The notes: generated from the letters alone by a model not told the origin. A stretch of DNA of 19,724 nt from Flavobacteriaceae bacterium UBA7433 (GCA_002477565.1 DLQL01000079.1:1-19724); one strand, 5' to 3'; positions 1-7,851 are shown, counted from the first letter of the stretch. A program made the numbers and translations.

Positions 1-52
1 CGAGCCCCGCAAATATTTTGATTTTAGGAACCGAAAATTTCCTTTAAATCTG

Positions 53-60
53 TAAGTTTG
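53..60 (+). promoter_or_regulatory. Putative -7 promoter element (TAAGTTTG)
   Basis: This is a perfect match to the Bacteroidota TAnnTTTG box, 17 bases before the ATG at 78. Transcription would start near 66, leaving a leader of about a dozen bases. No convincing -33 TTG lies at the expected distance, so the call rests on the -7 box and its position alone. Confidence 0.45.
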
Positions 61-77
61 TAACTCAATGACCTTTC

Positions 78-755
78 ATGTTGCAATCTGGGATTCCAAT
101 CTTTCAAATTTTACTTGTACTTGCGCTTTTTTGCAAGTCTCTTTTGTTCGCTCAGGTGGACCTTCCAAAAACTGTCGACCCCGGACTTTCAAACCTTGGC
201 ATCGCACCCAACAGTGCAAATGTCCTTCCTCAATTTGAATACATCAATCCCAAAAATACCGCTGAAGGTTTTGAAAAAGCCTTGCAAAAAAACCAACAGA
301 AACAACTTCAAAAACAAGAACAAGAGGATTTGAAGCACAAAGGCATCCTGACACCAGCACAAGTACACAAAGAACGCTTGAAAGCCGAAATGGACGAACT
401 GAACAAGTCCTTTGCAAAAGTGGACCAAGACCTGGGAGGATTCAGCAGTCAATCCAAACAAATCACGATTTTCTGCCGGGACTTTGCCTATGCCGATGGC
501 GATTTGGTGACCATTTACCTCAACGACGCACAAGTAGTGCGCAACATAGAACTGACAGAAAACTATCAAAAATTCACCTTGCCTTTGCAGGTAGGTTTGA
601 ACGAGCTTTCGTTCAAAGCTTTGAACCAAGGAACCTCCGGTCCAAATACGGCAGCATTTGTGATATTTGACGACAAAGGCAATGTGCTTTCTTCCAACGA
701 ATGGAATCTCGCGACAGGTGCCAAGGCATTTTTATCCGTGGTCAGGGATTATTAA
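78..755 (+). CDS. Secreted protein of unknown function
   Basis: I do not recognise a named family. The 225-residue product begins with a hydrophobic segment (about residues 7-25, ending LLFAQ) that looks like a Sec signal peptide cleaved before Gln or Val, so it is probably periplasmic or surface-exposed. Residues about 63-90 are rich in Lys, Gln and Glu and likely helical. Residues about 125-225 look like a compact beta-sandwich, with alternating hydrophobic strands and a Cys in TIFCRDF. The ATG at 78 lies 17 bases after a good -7 box; the ATG at 68 is in another frame. The acyl-CoA ligase follows 115 bases downstream with its own promoter, so the two need not share a transcript. The coding call is firm; the function is unknown. 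Confidence 0.8.
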   Translation: MLQSGIPIFQILLVLALFCKSLLFAQVDLPKTVDPGLSNLGIAPNSANVLPQFEYINPKNTAEGFEKALQKNQQKQLQKQEQEDLKHKGILTPAQVHKERLKAEMDELNKSFAKVDQDLGGFSSQSKQITIFCRDFAYADGDLVTIYLNDAQVVRNIELTENYQKFTLPLQVGLNELSFKALNQGTSGPNTAAFVIFDDKGNVLSSNEWNLATGAKAFLSVVRDY

Positions 756-810
756 ATCACTGCCTCCATCCCGTTCGCTGTTTCTTTTTTTGAGCAAAAT
801 CTAGGGACAG

Positions 811-840
811 TTGGCGAATCCTTTTAAAAGTGTTATTTTG
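811..840 (+). promoter_or_regulatory. Putative promoter of the acyl-CoA ligase gene
   Basis: TTG at 811-813 is followed about 19 bases later by TTATTTTG (833-840), a one-base departure from TAnnTTTG. The start point would fall near 846, about 25 bases before the ATG at 871. The TTG at 811 could also be read as an in-frame start codon, but as part of the -33 element it cannot be in the mRNA. This supports the shorter protein. Confidence 0.5.
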
Positions 841-870
841 CAATGCATACAACCAAACGCCACCATACCT

Positions 871-2643
871 ATGAGTACAATCACACGTATTTTTGACTTT
901 CCTCCCTACCAACTGGAAAAATTCAATCTTCAAAAAGCATTTACCACCAAATACGGAGATGAATGGGTGAGTATTTCCACACAAGAATATATTGAGCAAT
1001 ACAACAAAATAAGCCGTGCCTTATTGCGACTCGGCGTGCAAGCCAACGACAAAATAGCAATCATCTCTACCACCAACCGAACGGAGTGGAATGTCATGGA
1101 CATGGGAATTCTTCAAGTTGGTGCACAAAATGTACCGATTTACCCAACCATCTCTAAGGAAGACTACGCTTATATATTAAAACATTCAGAAGCGACCTAC
1201 TGTTTTGTGTCGGACACTTCCATCCTTGAGAAATTGAATCAAATCAAAGGGGATACCCAACTCAAAGAAGTCTATACTTTTGACGCCATTGAAGGTGAAA
1301 AAAACTGGTCTGAATTGTTGGAATTGGGAAGCGACAACAGCAACCAATCGACCTTGGATACTCGTAAAAAAAATGTGCAACCACAGGACTTGGCCACGCT
1401 GATATACACTTCAGGAACTACGGGAAAACCGAAGGGAGTCATGTTGTCACACAACAACTTGGTGTCCAACACCTTGGACAGCACACCGAGAGTTCCCCTT
1501 GTACACGGGGATTCCAAAGCCTTGAGTTTTTTGCCCATCTGCCATGTGTTTGAAAGAATCATCTTATACCTCTACCAATACTGTGGCATCGAGATCTATT
1601 TTGCGCAATCTCCTGAAACCATCAGCGACAATCTAAAAGAACTTAAACCCGACATCATGACGGCAGTTCCCCGATTGTACGAAAAAGTATACGACAAAAT
1701 TGTTGCCAAAGGAGCGGAATTAAAGGGGCTTAAAAAAATCTTGTTCTTTTGGGCAGTGGATTTGGGATTGAAGTTTGAACCCTACGGAGCCAATGGCTGG
1801 TGGTATGAATTTCAATTGAAGATTGCTCGCAAACTTATTTTCAGCAAATGGAAAGAGGCCTTGGGTGGCAATATCAAAACATTGGTTTCTGGATCGGCAG
1901 CTTTGCAACCGCGTTTGATCCGAGTGTTTTCTGCTGCCGGGATGCCCATCTTAGAAGGTTATGGACTGACCGAAACATCTCCTGTCGTGTCGGTAAACTG
2001 CCCCTATGACAGCGGAATTCAAATCGGCACTGTGGGCCGTATCATCGGCAATGTGGACGTAAAAATTGCGGCTGACGGAGAAATATTGGTCAAAGGGCCC
2101 AACGTGATGCTGGGTTATTACAAAGATCCTGAAAAGACAGCAACTGTGATGTCCAAAGGCTATTTTCACACAGGTGACATCGGTGAAATCGACTCAGATG
2201 GCTTTCTAAAAATTACCGATCGAAAAAAAGAAATGTTCAAAACTTCCGGTGGAAAATATGTAGCACCTGCCCTTTTGGAAAACGAACTAAAACAATCCCG
2301 TTTTATCGAACAAATTATGGTTGTTGGAGAGGGTGAAAAAATGCCCGCAGCCTTGATCCAACCCAATTTTGAATTTGTCCGAGAATGGGCACAACGCAAA
2401 AACATCACATTGGCTGACACCCAGTCAACTCTCTGTGCAAACGAACAAGTACTCGCAAGAATTCAGGAAGAAGTGGATTTGTGCAATGCCCGATTTGGGA
2501 AGTGGGAACAAATTAAAAAGTTCAAATTGACTCCTGAAGAATGGAGTATTGACGGTGGACACCTTACCCCAACACTCAAAATGAAACGCAAAATCATTCG
2601 AGAAATTTACAGCGATTTGTACAACGAAATCTACGAAAAATAA
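871..2643 (+). CDS. Long-chain fatty acid-CoA ligase (AMP-forming)
   Basis: This 590-residue enzyme of the ANL (AMP-binding) superfamily activates fatty acids to acyl-CoA through an acyl-adenylate, probably at the inner face of the cytoplasmic membrane. Visible motifs are the P-loop YTSGTTGKPKG (about residues 178-188), GYGLTETSP (about 363-371), the hinge-side HTGDIGEID with DRKKEMFKTSGGKYVAP (about 430-466), and a C-terminal Lys-rich LKMKRK that likely carries the catalytic lysine. Length matches the Bacteroidota FadD/AMP-binding group. I chose ATG 871 (MSTITRIF) rather than the in-frame TTG at 811, because that TTG lies in the promoter. The CIA30 gene starts 6 bases after the stop, which suggests a two-gene operon. 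Substrate chain length cannot be read from the sequence. Confidence 0.93.
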   Translation: MSTITRIFDFPPYQLEKFNLQKAFTTKYGDEWVSISTQEYIEQYNKISRALLRLGVQANDKIAIISTTNRTEWNVMDMGILQVGAQNVPIYPTISKEDYAYILKHSEATYCFVSDTSILEKLNQIKGDTQLKEVYTFDAIEGEKNWSELLELGSDNSNQSTLDTRKKNVQPQDLATLIYTSGTTGKPKGVMLSHNNLVSNTLDSTPRVPLVHGDSKALSFLPICHVFERIILYLYQYCGIEIYFAQSPETISDNLKELKPDIMTAVPRLYEKVYDKIVAKGAELKGLKKILFFWAVDLGLKFEPYGANGWWYEFQLKIARKLIFSKWKEALGGNIKTLVSGSAALQPRLIRVFSAAGMPILEGYGLTETSPVVSVNCPYDSGIQIGTVGRIIGNVDVKIAADGEILVKGPNVMLGYYKDPEKTATVMSKGYFHTGDIGEIDSDGFLKITDRKKEMFKTSGGKYVAPALLENELKQSRFIEQIMVVGEGEKMPAALIQPNFEFVREWAQRKNITLADTQSTLCANEQVLARIQEEVDLCNARFGKWEQIKKFKLTPEEWSIDGGHLTPTLKMKRKIIREIYSDLYNEIYEK

Positions 2644-2649
2644 CCCCGG

Positions 2650-3183
2650 ATGCTTATTTTCAAAACACTTCTACCCCTCTTCTTTGCGCTTATGACCCAA
2701 CTGACACTATTTGATTTTGACAAAAACAGCGACCTTTCCCAATGGAAGACCGTAGACGATGTGGTGATGGGTGGAAGATCTGATGGTAATTTTTACCTGA
2801 GCAAAGCGGGACACGGTGTTTTTACAGGAACGATTTCTACAGAAAACAATGGCGGTTTCTCATCCGTACAATACCGCTTTCAAAAAACCAACACAGCTCC
2901 TTATAAAAAATACCTCCTTCGCATAAAAGGAGATGGCAAACGCTACCAGTTTCGAGTCAAATCGGATGCTTCCCATCCGCATTCTTATGTGCATTATATA
3001 CAGACCAGCGGAAGTTGGCAACTTGTCGAAATTCCCTTTGCTCAGCTGTACGCAACTTTTCGAGGACGAAAATTGGACCTTCCAAACTTTCAGGGAGGTG
3101 CTTTGGAGCAGATTGGCTTTTTGACCGGCAACAAAAGGAATGAAAATTTCAAACTAGAGATTGACTTTATCAAAGTAGAATAA
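2650..3183 (+). CDS. CIA30 family protein
   Basis: The 177-residue product matches the CIA30 family (NDUFAF1-like, complex I intermediate-associated protein 30), a galactose-binding-like beta-sandwich. Diagnostic stretches are WKTVDDVVMGGRS (about residues 32-44), FTGTISTENNGGFSS (about 58-72), a central LRIKGDGKRYQFRV, and a C-terminal IGFLTGNKRNENFKLEIDFI. The whole protein is essentially this one domain. Residues 3-17 are hydrophobic and may be a signal peptide, though no clear cleavage site is seen. The internal ATG at 2692 (MTQLTLFDF) would give a cytoplasmic form, so localisation is open. In bacteria the role is not settled; the eukaryotic link to complex I assembly should not be transferred without evidence. 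It lies 6 bases after the acyl-CoA ligase and converges on priA with a 9-base gap. Confidence 0.85.
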   Translation: MLIFKTLLPLFFALMTQLTLFDFDKNSDLSQWKTVDDVVMGGRSDGNFYLSKAGHGVFTGTISTENNGGFSSVQYRFQKTNTAPYKKYLLRIKGDGKRYQFRVKSDASHPHSYVHYIQTSGSWQLVEIPFAQLYATFRGRKLDLPNFQGGALEQIGFLTGNKRNENFKLEIDFIKVE

Positions 3184-3192
3184 AACCTGCTT

Positions 3193-5685
3193 TCAATAGG
3201 CGTCCACGTCTATTCCCAAACGAACAGAACGGTAATTTCCGATCGCCTCAAAAGTACTTTTAATTTTTTCAAGGTGCTTTTTGGTGGACACCAAAGATTG
3301 GTTGGGAGGAATTTTAAGCAAGAGGTGTTTGATGTACAGGTTTCGAACACGGGAAACATTGGGGGTATTGGGTCCCAATACATTCTCGTGAAAAGCATTT
3401 CTCAAAGAAGTCGCAAACCATTCTGTCGCTGCATCCAAACGAATCAAATCGCGGTGCCTCAAGGTAATTCTCAAAACCCTGTAATAAGGAGGGTAGTGAA
3501 ATTGCCAACGGTCTTCCAGTTGTTCTTTGTACATGGCTTTGTAATCGTTGGTCGTGACCTGTTGCAAGATTTGATGGTAGGGATTGAAGGTTTGAATGAG
3601 CACTTTTCCTCTTTTTTTTGACCTTCCGGATCGGCCTGCTACCTGAACCAACATCTGATAGGTCCGTTCGTGTGCTCTGAAATCGGGAAAGTTCAACATC
3701 GTATCTGCATTCATCACTCCCACCAAAGTGACATTGCCAAAGTCCAAGCCTTTTGACAACATTTGTGTGCCTACGAGGATGTCTATTTCCTGGGCTTGAA
3801 AGGCGCCAATGATCTTTTGGTATCCGTATTTTCCACGTGTGGTATCCAAATCCATTCGACCTACTTTGGCCTCTGGAAAGAGTGTGTGCAACTCCAATTC
3901 AATTTGTTCGGTCCCAAAACCAAGGGTCGATAGTTTTTCAGAACCACAAGCACCGCAATGCAGCGGCATGGCTTGTCGATAATTGCAATAATGACATCGC
4001 AACTCCTTTCTGTGTTTGTGAAACGTCAGGCTGACATCACAATTGGGACACTGGGGAGACACAGCACAGGTCTCACACTCCACAACAGGTGAATAGCCCC
4101 TTCGGTTTTGAAACAAGATGACTTGTTCTTTGTTTTCGACAGCTTCTGTGATCTGTGCAATCAAAACATCCGAAAAATGCCCCTTCATTCTTTTTTTTCG
4201 GTGCTTCTCTTTGATGTCTACCAAAGCGATCTCTGGGAGCTGCACTTCTCCATAGCGCCTGTCTAAATTGACCAAACCGTATTTTGATTGTTCCGCATTG
4301 TAGGTACTTTCCAAACTCGGTGTTGCGGAACCCAACAGTGTTTTTGCTTGGTGCAATTGTGCCAATAGAATGGCGGCATCTCTGGCATGGTATCGAGGCG
4401 CAGGATCGAACTGTTTGTAGGAAGTTTCGTGTTCCTCATCGACAATGACCAAGCCCAAATTGGAAAAGGGCAAAAACAAGGAAGACCGCGCTCCCAATAC
4501 AATTTGCGCTTTGGGTTTGGCATGCAAGACATTGTTCCACACTTCGACCCGTTCGTTCATGGAATACTTGGAATGAAAAACGGAAATCTTGCCGCCGAAA
4601 TAGGTTTGCAAGCGTTGGATGATTTGAGTGGTCAAGGCAATTTCAGGCAAGAGAAACAAGACTTGTTTTCCCAAAGCCAATTGTTCTTGTATCAAATGTG
4701 CGTAGACTGCTGTTTTTCCGCTGCTTGTAACCCCGTGAAGCAACGTCACTGCTTTCTGTTGAAAAGCGGATTTGATTTCTTGAAAAGCGCGCTCTTGAAA
4801 GGCATTCAAAGAATGGAGTCCTTCTGTTGCATTGTCAAAATGAATGCGGTCGGTTTGTATTTCATAGAATTCTAAAATCCCTTTGTCAACCAAACTTTTA
4901 AGAATGGCCGCAGATACTTGAGCGACTTCTTGCAACGTTTTGGCTTGAATGGGTTTTCCTGTTTGCGCTTCCAAAGAGAAATAGCTCAACAAGGCTTGGT
5001 GTTGTTTTTTGGCCTTGCTCACTTGTTCCAGCACATTTTGCATGGCTTCGGCTGCTCGGTAGCCTTCGTTAAGGCGTATGTATTTGACCCATTTGGGTTT
5101 GTACTGTTCGTAGATTTCTTCTTTTAAAAAGATCGCTTCTTTGCCAATCAACGTGTTTAACAATGGAAACACGTTTTTTTTAGACAAGATGCCGTGGATT
5201 TCCAAAACAGAAAGTTGCGCTTGTTGCTGCAAAGCTTCGAACACCAAAAACTCCTCGTCCGTCAACAATTCCTGATTGGAGAAAGCTGGATTTTTTAGGA
5301 CGATCGTTTCGCTTTCCAACAAAAAAGCAGAAGGCAATGCCGCCCGGTACACTTCGCCCAAAGAGGACATGTAGTAGGATGCAATCCACTCCCAATGCTG
5401 CAATTGCAACTCATTGACCACGGGTATGTCGTCTAAAATTTGATGAATTGGCTTGGCTTCATAAGCCACGGGAGCCTCTTGGTGAATTTCAAAAACCAAG
5501 GCCGTGTAAATCTTCTTTTTTCCAAAAGGAACAGCCACCCGCATGCCTTTTTTCAAAAACTGTGCTTCTGCTTCCGTAATGCGATAGGTAAACAACCGCT
5601 GCAAGGGAATGGGAAGAATGACATTGATGAAAAAGGACTCGAAAGGAATCAAAGAGTTCGGGTTTTTGGACAGGCGGTTAAACAT
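3193..5685 (-). CDS. priA: Primosomal protein N' (replication restart helicase PriA)
   Basis: PriA reloads the replisome at stalled forks: a 3'-5' superfamily 2 helicase that binds forked DNA. In order: an N-terminal DNA-binding domain with VILPIPLQRLFTYRI (residues 22-36); Walker A GVTSSGKT (about 318-325); Walker B/DEEH box IVDEEHETSYKQ (about 413-424); a zinc region with eight Cys in CETCAVSPQCPNC and CHYCNY...CGACGS (about 537-582); and the helicase motif VAGRSGRSKKRG (about 680-691). At 830 residues from the outermost ATG it is longer than typical. A perfect -7 box (5687-5694) ends one base before that ATG, so the mRNA probably begins inside or after it. A TTG at 5652-5650 (then IPFESFFINVILP) would give about 819 residues and is the likelier start. 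Confidence 0.95.
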   Translation of the reverse strand: MFNRLSKNPNSLIPFESFFINVILPIPLQRLFTYRITEAEAQFLKKGMRVAVPFGKKKIYTALVFEIHQEAPVAYEAKPIHQILDDIPVVNELQLQHWEWIASYYMSSLGEVYRAALPSAFLLESETIVLKNPAFSNQELLTDEEFLVFEALQQQAQLSVLEIHGILSKKNVFPLLNTLIGKEAIFLKEEIYEQYKPKWVKYIRLNEGYRAAEAMQNVLEQVSKAKKQHQALLSYFSLEAQTGKPIQAKTLQEVAQVSAAILKSLVDKGILEFYEIQTDRIHFDNATEGLHSLNAFQERAFQEIKSAFQQKAVTLLHGVTSSGKTAVYAHLIQEQLALGKQVLFLLPEIALTTQIIQRLQTYFGGKISVFHSKYSMNERVEVWNNVLHAKPKAQIVLGARSSLFLPFSNLGLVIVDEEHETSYKQFDPAPRYHARDAAILLAQLHQAKTLLGSATPSLESTYNAEQSKYGLVNLDRRYGEVQLPEIALVDIKEKHRKKRMKGHFSDVLIAQITEAVENKEQVILFQNRRGYSPVVECETCAVSPQCPNCDVSLTFHKHRKELRCHYCNYRQAMPLHCGACGSEKLSTLGFGTEQIELELHTLFPEAKVGRMDLDTTRGKYGYQKIIGAFQAQEIDILVGTQMLSKGLDFGNVTLVGVMNADTMLNFPDFRAHERTYQMLVQVAGRSGRSKKRGKVLIQTFNPYHQILQQVTTNDYKAMYKEQLEDRWQFHYPPYYRVLRITLRHRDLIRLDAATEWFATSLRNAFHENVLGPNTPNVSRVRNLYIKHLLLKIPPNQSLVSTKKHLEKIKSTFEAIGNYRSVRLGIDVDAY

Positions 5686-5686
5686 T

Positions 5687-5718
5687 CAAATATAAGAAGA
5701 ATCTGATGACTTTGCCAA
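5687..5718 (-). promoter_or_regulatory. Putative priA promoter
   Basis: Read on the minus strand, TTG (5718-5716) is followed after 21 bases by TATATTTG (5694-5687), a perfect TAnnTTTG. The predicted start point is near 5682-5680, inside the first codons of the longest priA reading frame. The promoter therefore decides the start codon and points to TTG 5652. Confidence 0.6.
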
Positions 5719-5788
5719 CTGGGATGGTCCTTTGACAATGAGGGGGATGCAACTAGAAAACAGGAAGGGCGAAGCTCCTAGTAGTTAC

Positions 5789-6970
5789 TTATACTTCCGT
5801 GGTTCCCCATTCGGTTTTCTTTGCTTTCCGAGATCCTTCATACATGTCATAACGCACAAAGCGACAATCCAAATCTCCGTTCTTCATGGGGATTCTTTTG
5901 GAGGTTCTCAATCCGACGTGTTTCAATGCTTGCAAGTCTGAGGTGATAAACCAAACTGTCGAATCTGGATAGCCATTTTTCAATGTGTCTCCAATGTTTT
6001 TGTAAAAGCCTTCCAAGTCTGCCAATTCCAACCGTTCGCCATAAGGAGGATTGAATAGCATCGTGGTCGCTCCAAAAACCTCTTTGCGAGAGTTGAAAAA
6101 ATTGATGTGGTGGACACCTACAAATTCAGACAAATTGGCATTTTCAATATTTTCCTTTGCCTTTTGAACGGCGGAAGGAGCTTTGTCAAAGCCCATGATT
6201 TTAAAATGAGAACTGCTTATTTTCTTGAGCAGCGCGTCTTGAATGACAAAAAACAAATCTTCGTCAAAATCGGGCCAATTTTCAAAGGCAAAATGCTTGC
6301 GGTTGATGTTGGCAGGGATGCGGCAAGCAATCATCGTTGCTTCAATCAAAATGGTTCCCGAACCACACATGGGATCGATGAAATTTTGTTCTCCTGTATA
6401 TCCTGACAACAAGACCAATCCTGCAGCCAAAACTTCGTTGATGGGCGCAATATTTGTAGAGCTTCGATACCCTCGCTTGTGAAGGGATTCTCCTGAACTG
6501 TCTAAAGACACTGTACAAAAATCGTCCTTGATATGGATGTGTATTTTTAGGGCTGGATATTTGAGGTCTATGTTGGGACGTTTGCTGTATTTGTGACGGT
6601 AATAGTCGGCAATCGCATCTTTTGATTTCAAAGAGATGTAATGGGAATTGGTGGTGAAAAAGGAAGAGTTTACCACGGAACCAATTGCAAAAGTTCCGTC
6701 CACATCCAAAAAGCGTTCCCAGTTTATTTTTTGAAGGCTGTTGTACAAATCATCTTCATTGCGCACACGAAACCTACGAATGGGCTTTAAAATTCGAATT
6801 GCGGTCCGCAAAGAGATATTGGCTTTGTACATAAAGCCTTTGTCGCCTTTGAAACTGACATTGCGAATACCAACAAGCACATCTCGAGCTCCTAAATCTT
6901 TTAGTTCTTTGGCCAAGACCTCTTCCAAACCGAACATGGTGACAGCCACCATTTTAAAATCATTTTCCAT
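5789..6970 (-). CDS. THUMP-domain class I SAM-dependent RNA methyltransferase (RlmL N-terminal type)
   Basis: The product is 393 residues from ATG 6970 (MENDFKMVAVTMFGLEEVL). An N-terminal ferredoxin-like and THUMP region (about residues 5-155) would bind RNA. It is followed by a Rossmann methyltransferase with the SAM-binding motif FIDPMCGSGTILIEA (about 195-209) and the catalytic NPPYGERL (about 308-315), the NPPY type that modifies exocyclic amino groups. The layout equals the N-terminal half of E. coli RlmL (YcbY), which makes m2G2445 in 23S rRNA; the RlmK half is absent, as is usual in Bacteroidota. The reading frame extends up to 7021, but a -7 box at 6995-6988 lies within that extension, so ATG 6970 is the supported start. 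The exact target base is inferred, not shown. Confidence 0.9.
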   Translation of the reverse strand: MENDFKMVAVTMFGLEEVLAKELKDLGARDVLVGIRNVSFKGDKGFMYKANISLRTAIRILKPIRRFRVRNEDDLYNSLQKINWERFLDVDGTFAIGSVVNSSFFTTNSHYISLKSKDAIADYYRHKYSKRPNIDLKYPALKIHIHIKDDFCTVSLDSSGESLHKRGYRSSTNIAPINEVLAAGLVLLSGYTGEQNFIDPMCGSGTILIEATMIACRIPANINRKHFAFENWPDFDEDLFFVIQDALLKKISSSHFKIMGFDKAPSAVQKAKENIENANLSEFVGVHHINFFNSRKEVFGATTMLFNPPYGERLELADLEGFYKNIGDTLKNGYPDSTVWFITSDLQALKHVGLRTSKRIPMKNGDLDCRFVRYDMYEGSRKAKKTEWGTTEV

Positions 6971-6987
6971 AGTACTTGCTAAAACGA

Positions 6988-7021
6988 CAAAAATACACAT
7001 TTCGAAAGGGGAACCTACCAA
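6988..7021 (-). promoter_or_regulatory. Putative promoter of the THUMP methyltransferase gene
   Basis: On the minus strand TTG (7021-7019) precedes TATTTTTG (6995-6988) by 23 bases. The latter is a perfect TAnnTTTG box. The predicted start near 6981 gives a leader of about 10 bases before ATG 6970. Confidence 0.55.
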
Positions 7022-7095
7022 ATTTGCAAAAAATCAACACCAATATCCCGTTCTTTTCACATGATCAAATGCCAAAAAAAAGGAGTCCTTTTAAT

Positions 7096-7129
7096 TTTGT
7101 TTAACTTTTATTTATTTTTGTTAAACAAA
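7096..7129 (+). promoter_or_regulatory. Perfect 10-bp inverted repeat, candidate operator
   Basis: TTTGTTTAAC (7096-7105) and GTTAAACAAA (7120-7129) are exact reverse complements separated by 14 A/T-rich bases. The repeat sits directly upstream of the -7 box at 7135-7142, covering where the -33 element should be, the usual position for a regulator-binding site. The spacing puts the arm centres about 24 bases apart, somewhat over two helical turns. Which protein binds cannot be told from the sequence. An RNA hairpin is less likely because the predicted start point lies downstream. Confidence 0.5.
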
Positions 7130-7134
7130 TTTTA

Positions 7135-7142
7135 TACTTTTG
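7135..7142 (+). promoter_or_regulatory. Putative -7 promoter element (TACTTTTG)
   Basis: This is a perfect TAnnTTTG box 8 bases before the ATG at 7151. A TTTG at 7117-7120 lies only 14 bases upstream, short for a -33 element, which may mean the promoter is weak or depends on an activator at the adjacent inverted repeat. Initiation would fall around 7147-7150, so the mRNA would be leaderless or nearly so. Confidence 0.5.
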
Positions 7143-7150
7143 GGTTGTAT

Positions 7151-7582
7151 ATGATGTTAGACATAACTTACAACAACAAAGAAAAAGAAGAAGTCATTGA
7201 TGGTTTGCTGGGCAAATCCTTCGGTTTTTGGAAACGCCTACAACTCAAAGGAATTGGGTCCCAGCGTATGGTTCTTGTCAAGACAAGTCCTGGCTTTTAC
7301 CAATACAAAAACTCCATTTCTGACATCAATTATTTGAGCATTGAATTGAGGCCAAACGGAATCTTAGTGCATCTCAACAAAGGGCTTCGAAATCTTGCAT
7401 GGTCGATTCCCTATTACCAGTTGTCCGTGTTCAAAACTGATATATTTAGCTTGCATGCCCAGGGTGAATTTTTATCGGTTTCCTGTGACAAAAATTACCA
7501 CGGAAACAAATTGTTTTTCAACAAAATGGAACTGCTAAAAAACACGTATTTGAACCAAACAAGCCTACCGTACAAAATTTAA
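7151..7582 (+). CDS. Conserved-looking protein of unknown function, possible leaderless gene
   Basis: I do not recognise this 143-residue product. It begins MMLDITYNN, is predicted soluble with no signal peptide or membrane segment, and is rich in aromatic and beta-forming residues: ISDINYLSIELRPNG, LRNLAWSIPYYQLSVF, GEFLSVSCDKNYHGNKLFF. Two to three beta-hairpins followed by a C-terminal helix (KMELLKNTYL) give a PH-domain-like impression, but this is only a guess. The frame is open from 7061, adding a hydrophobic stretch (LLILFNFYLFLL), but that part overlaps the inverted repeat and -7 box, so ATG 7151 or 7154 is preferred. The 73-residue gene follows 26 bases downstream and is probably co-transcribed. 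Confidence 0.7.
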   Translation: MMLDITYNNKEKEEVIDGLLGKSFGFWKRLQLKGIGSQRMVLVKTSPGFYQYKNSISDINYLSIELRPNGILVHLNKGLRNLAWSIPYYQLSVFKTDIFSLHAQGEFLSVSCDKNYHGNKLFFNKMELLKNTYLNQTSLPYKI

Positions 7583-7608
7583 AATAACAATTAAAATCAA
7601 GAATACTT

Positions 7609-7830
7609 ATGGAAACAATCGAACAAGCCTTGGAATTTGAAAGAAACGTTCCGAGCTACAAAACAAGAGATCAAAGAATTTGGGCATCGCTCAAAGCAAA
7701 GGAATTGATCCTGGCGCTCAATGTATTTTACAAAAAATCGAATGACGACAAGATCATGGACTTGATGAAACGCCTTACGGCAATCAAGAGAAAGTACGAA
7801 AAGCGATTGAAGAGAAGGATCACAATTTAA
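7609..7830 (+). CDS. Small basic protein of unknown function (73 aa)
   Basis: I do not recognise the family. The product is all-helical in appearance: an N-terminal acidic stretch (METIEQALEFE), a middle amphipathic helix (SLKAKELILALNVFYKK), and a strongly basic C-terminus (RKYEKRLKRRITI). There is no signal peptide. The basic tail suggests contact with nucleic acid or a phosphorylated partner, but that is inference. It lies 26 bases after the preceding gene with no promoter box in the gap, so the two likely form an operon closed by the terminator at 7852-7886. Start, stop and terminator are consistent, so the small gene is credible. Confidence 0.75.
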   Translation: METIEQALEFERNVPSYKTRDQRIWASLKAKELILALNVFYKKSNDDKIMDLMKRLTAIKRKYEKRLKRRITI

Positions 7831-7851
7831 TTTTTGAAATTTCTTTAAAAC

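Noticed and set aside
3184..3192. Terminator between the convergent CIA30 gene and priA
   Set aside because: The 9-base gap holds no stem-loop; any terminator would have to lie inside a coding region.
5744..5788. Possible terminator after the methyltransferase gene (AGGAG/TTCCT on the minus strand, then GTTTTC)
   Set aside because: Only five pairs including a G-U, an 8-base loop and a poor U-run.
7061..7150. N-terminal 30-codon extension with a hydrophobic segment for the gene at 7151
   Set aside because: It overlaps the inverted repeat and the -7 box, so it is very likely not in the mRNA; the hydrophobic look comes from the T-rich promoter DNA.
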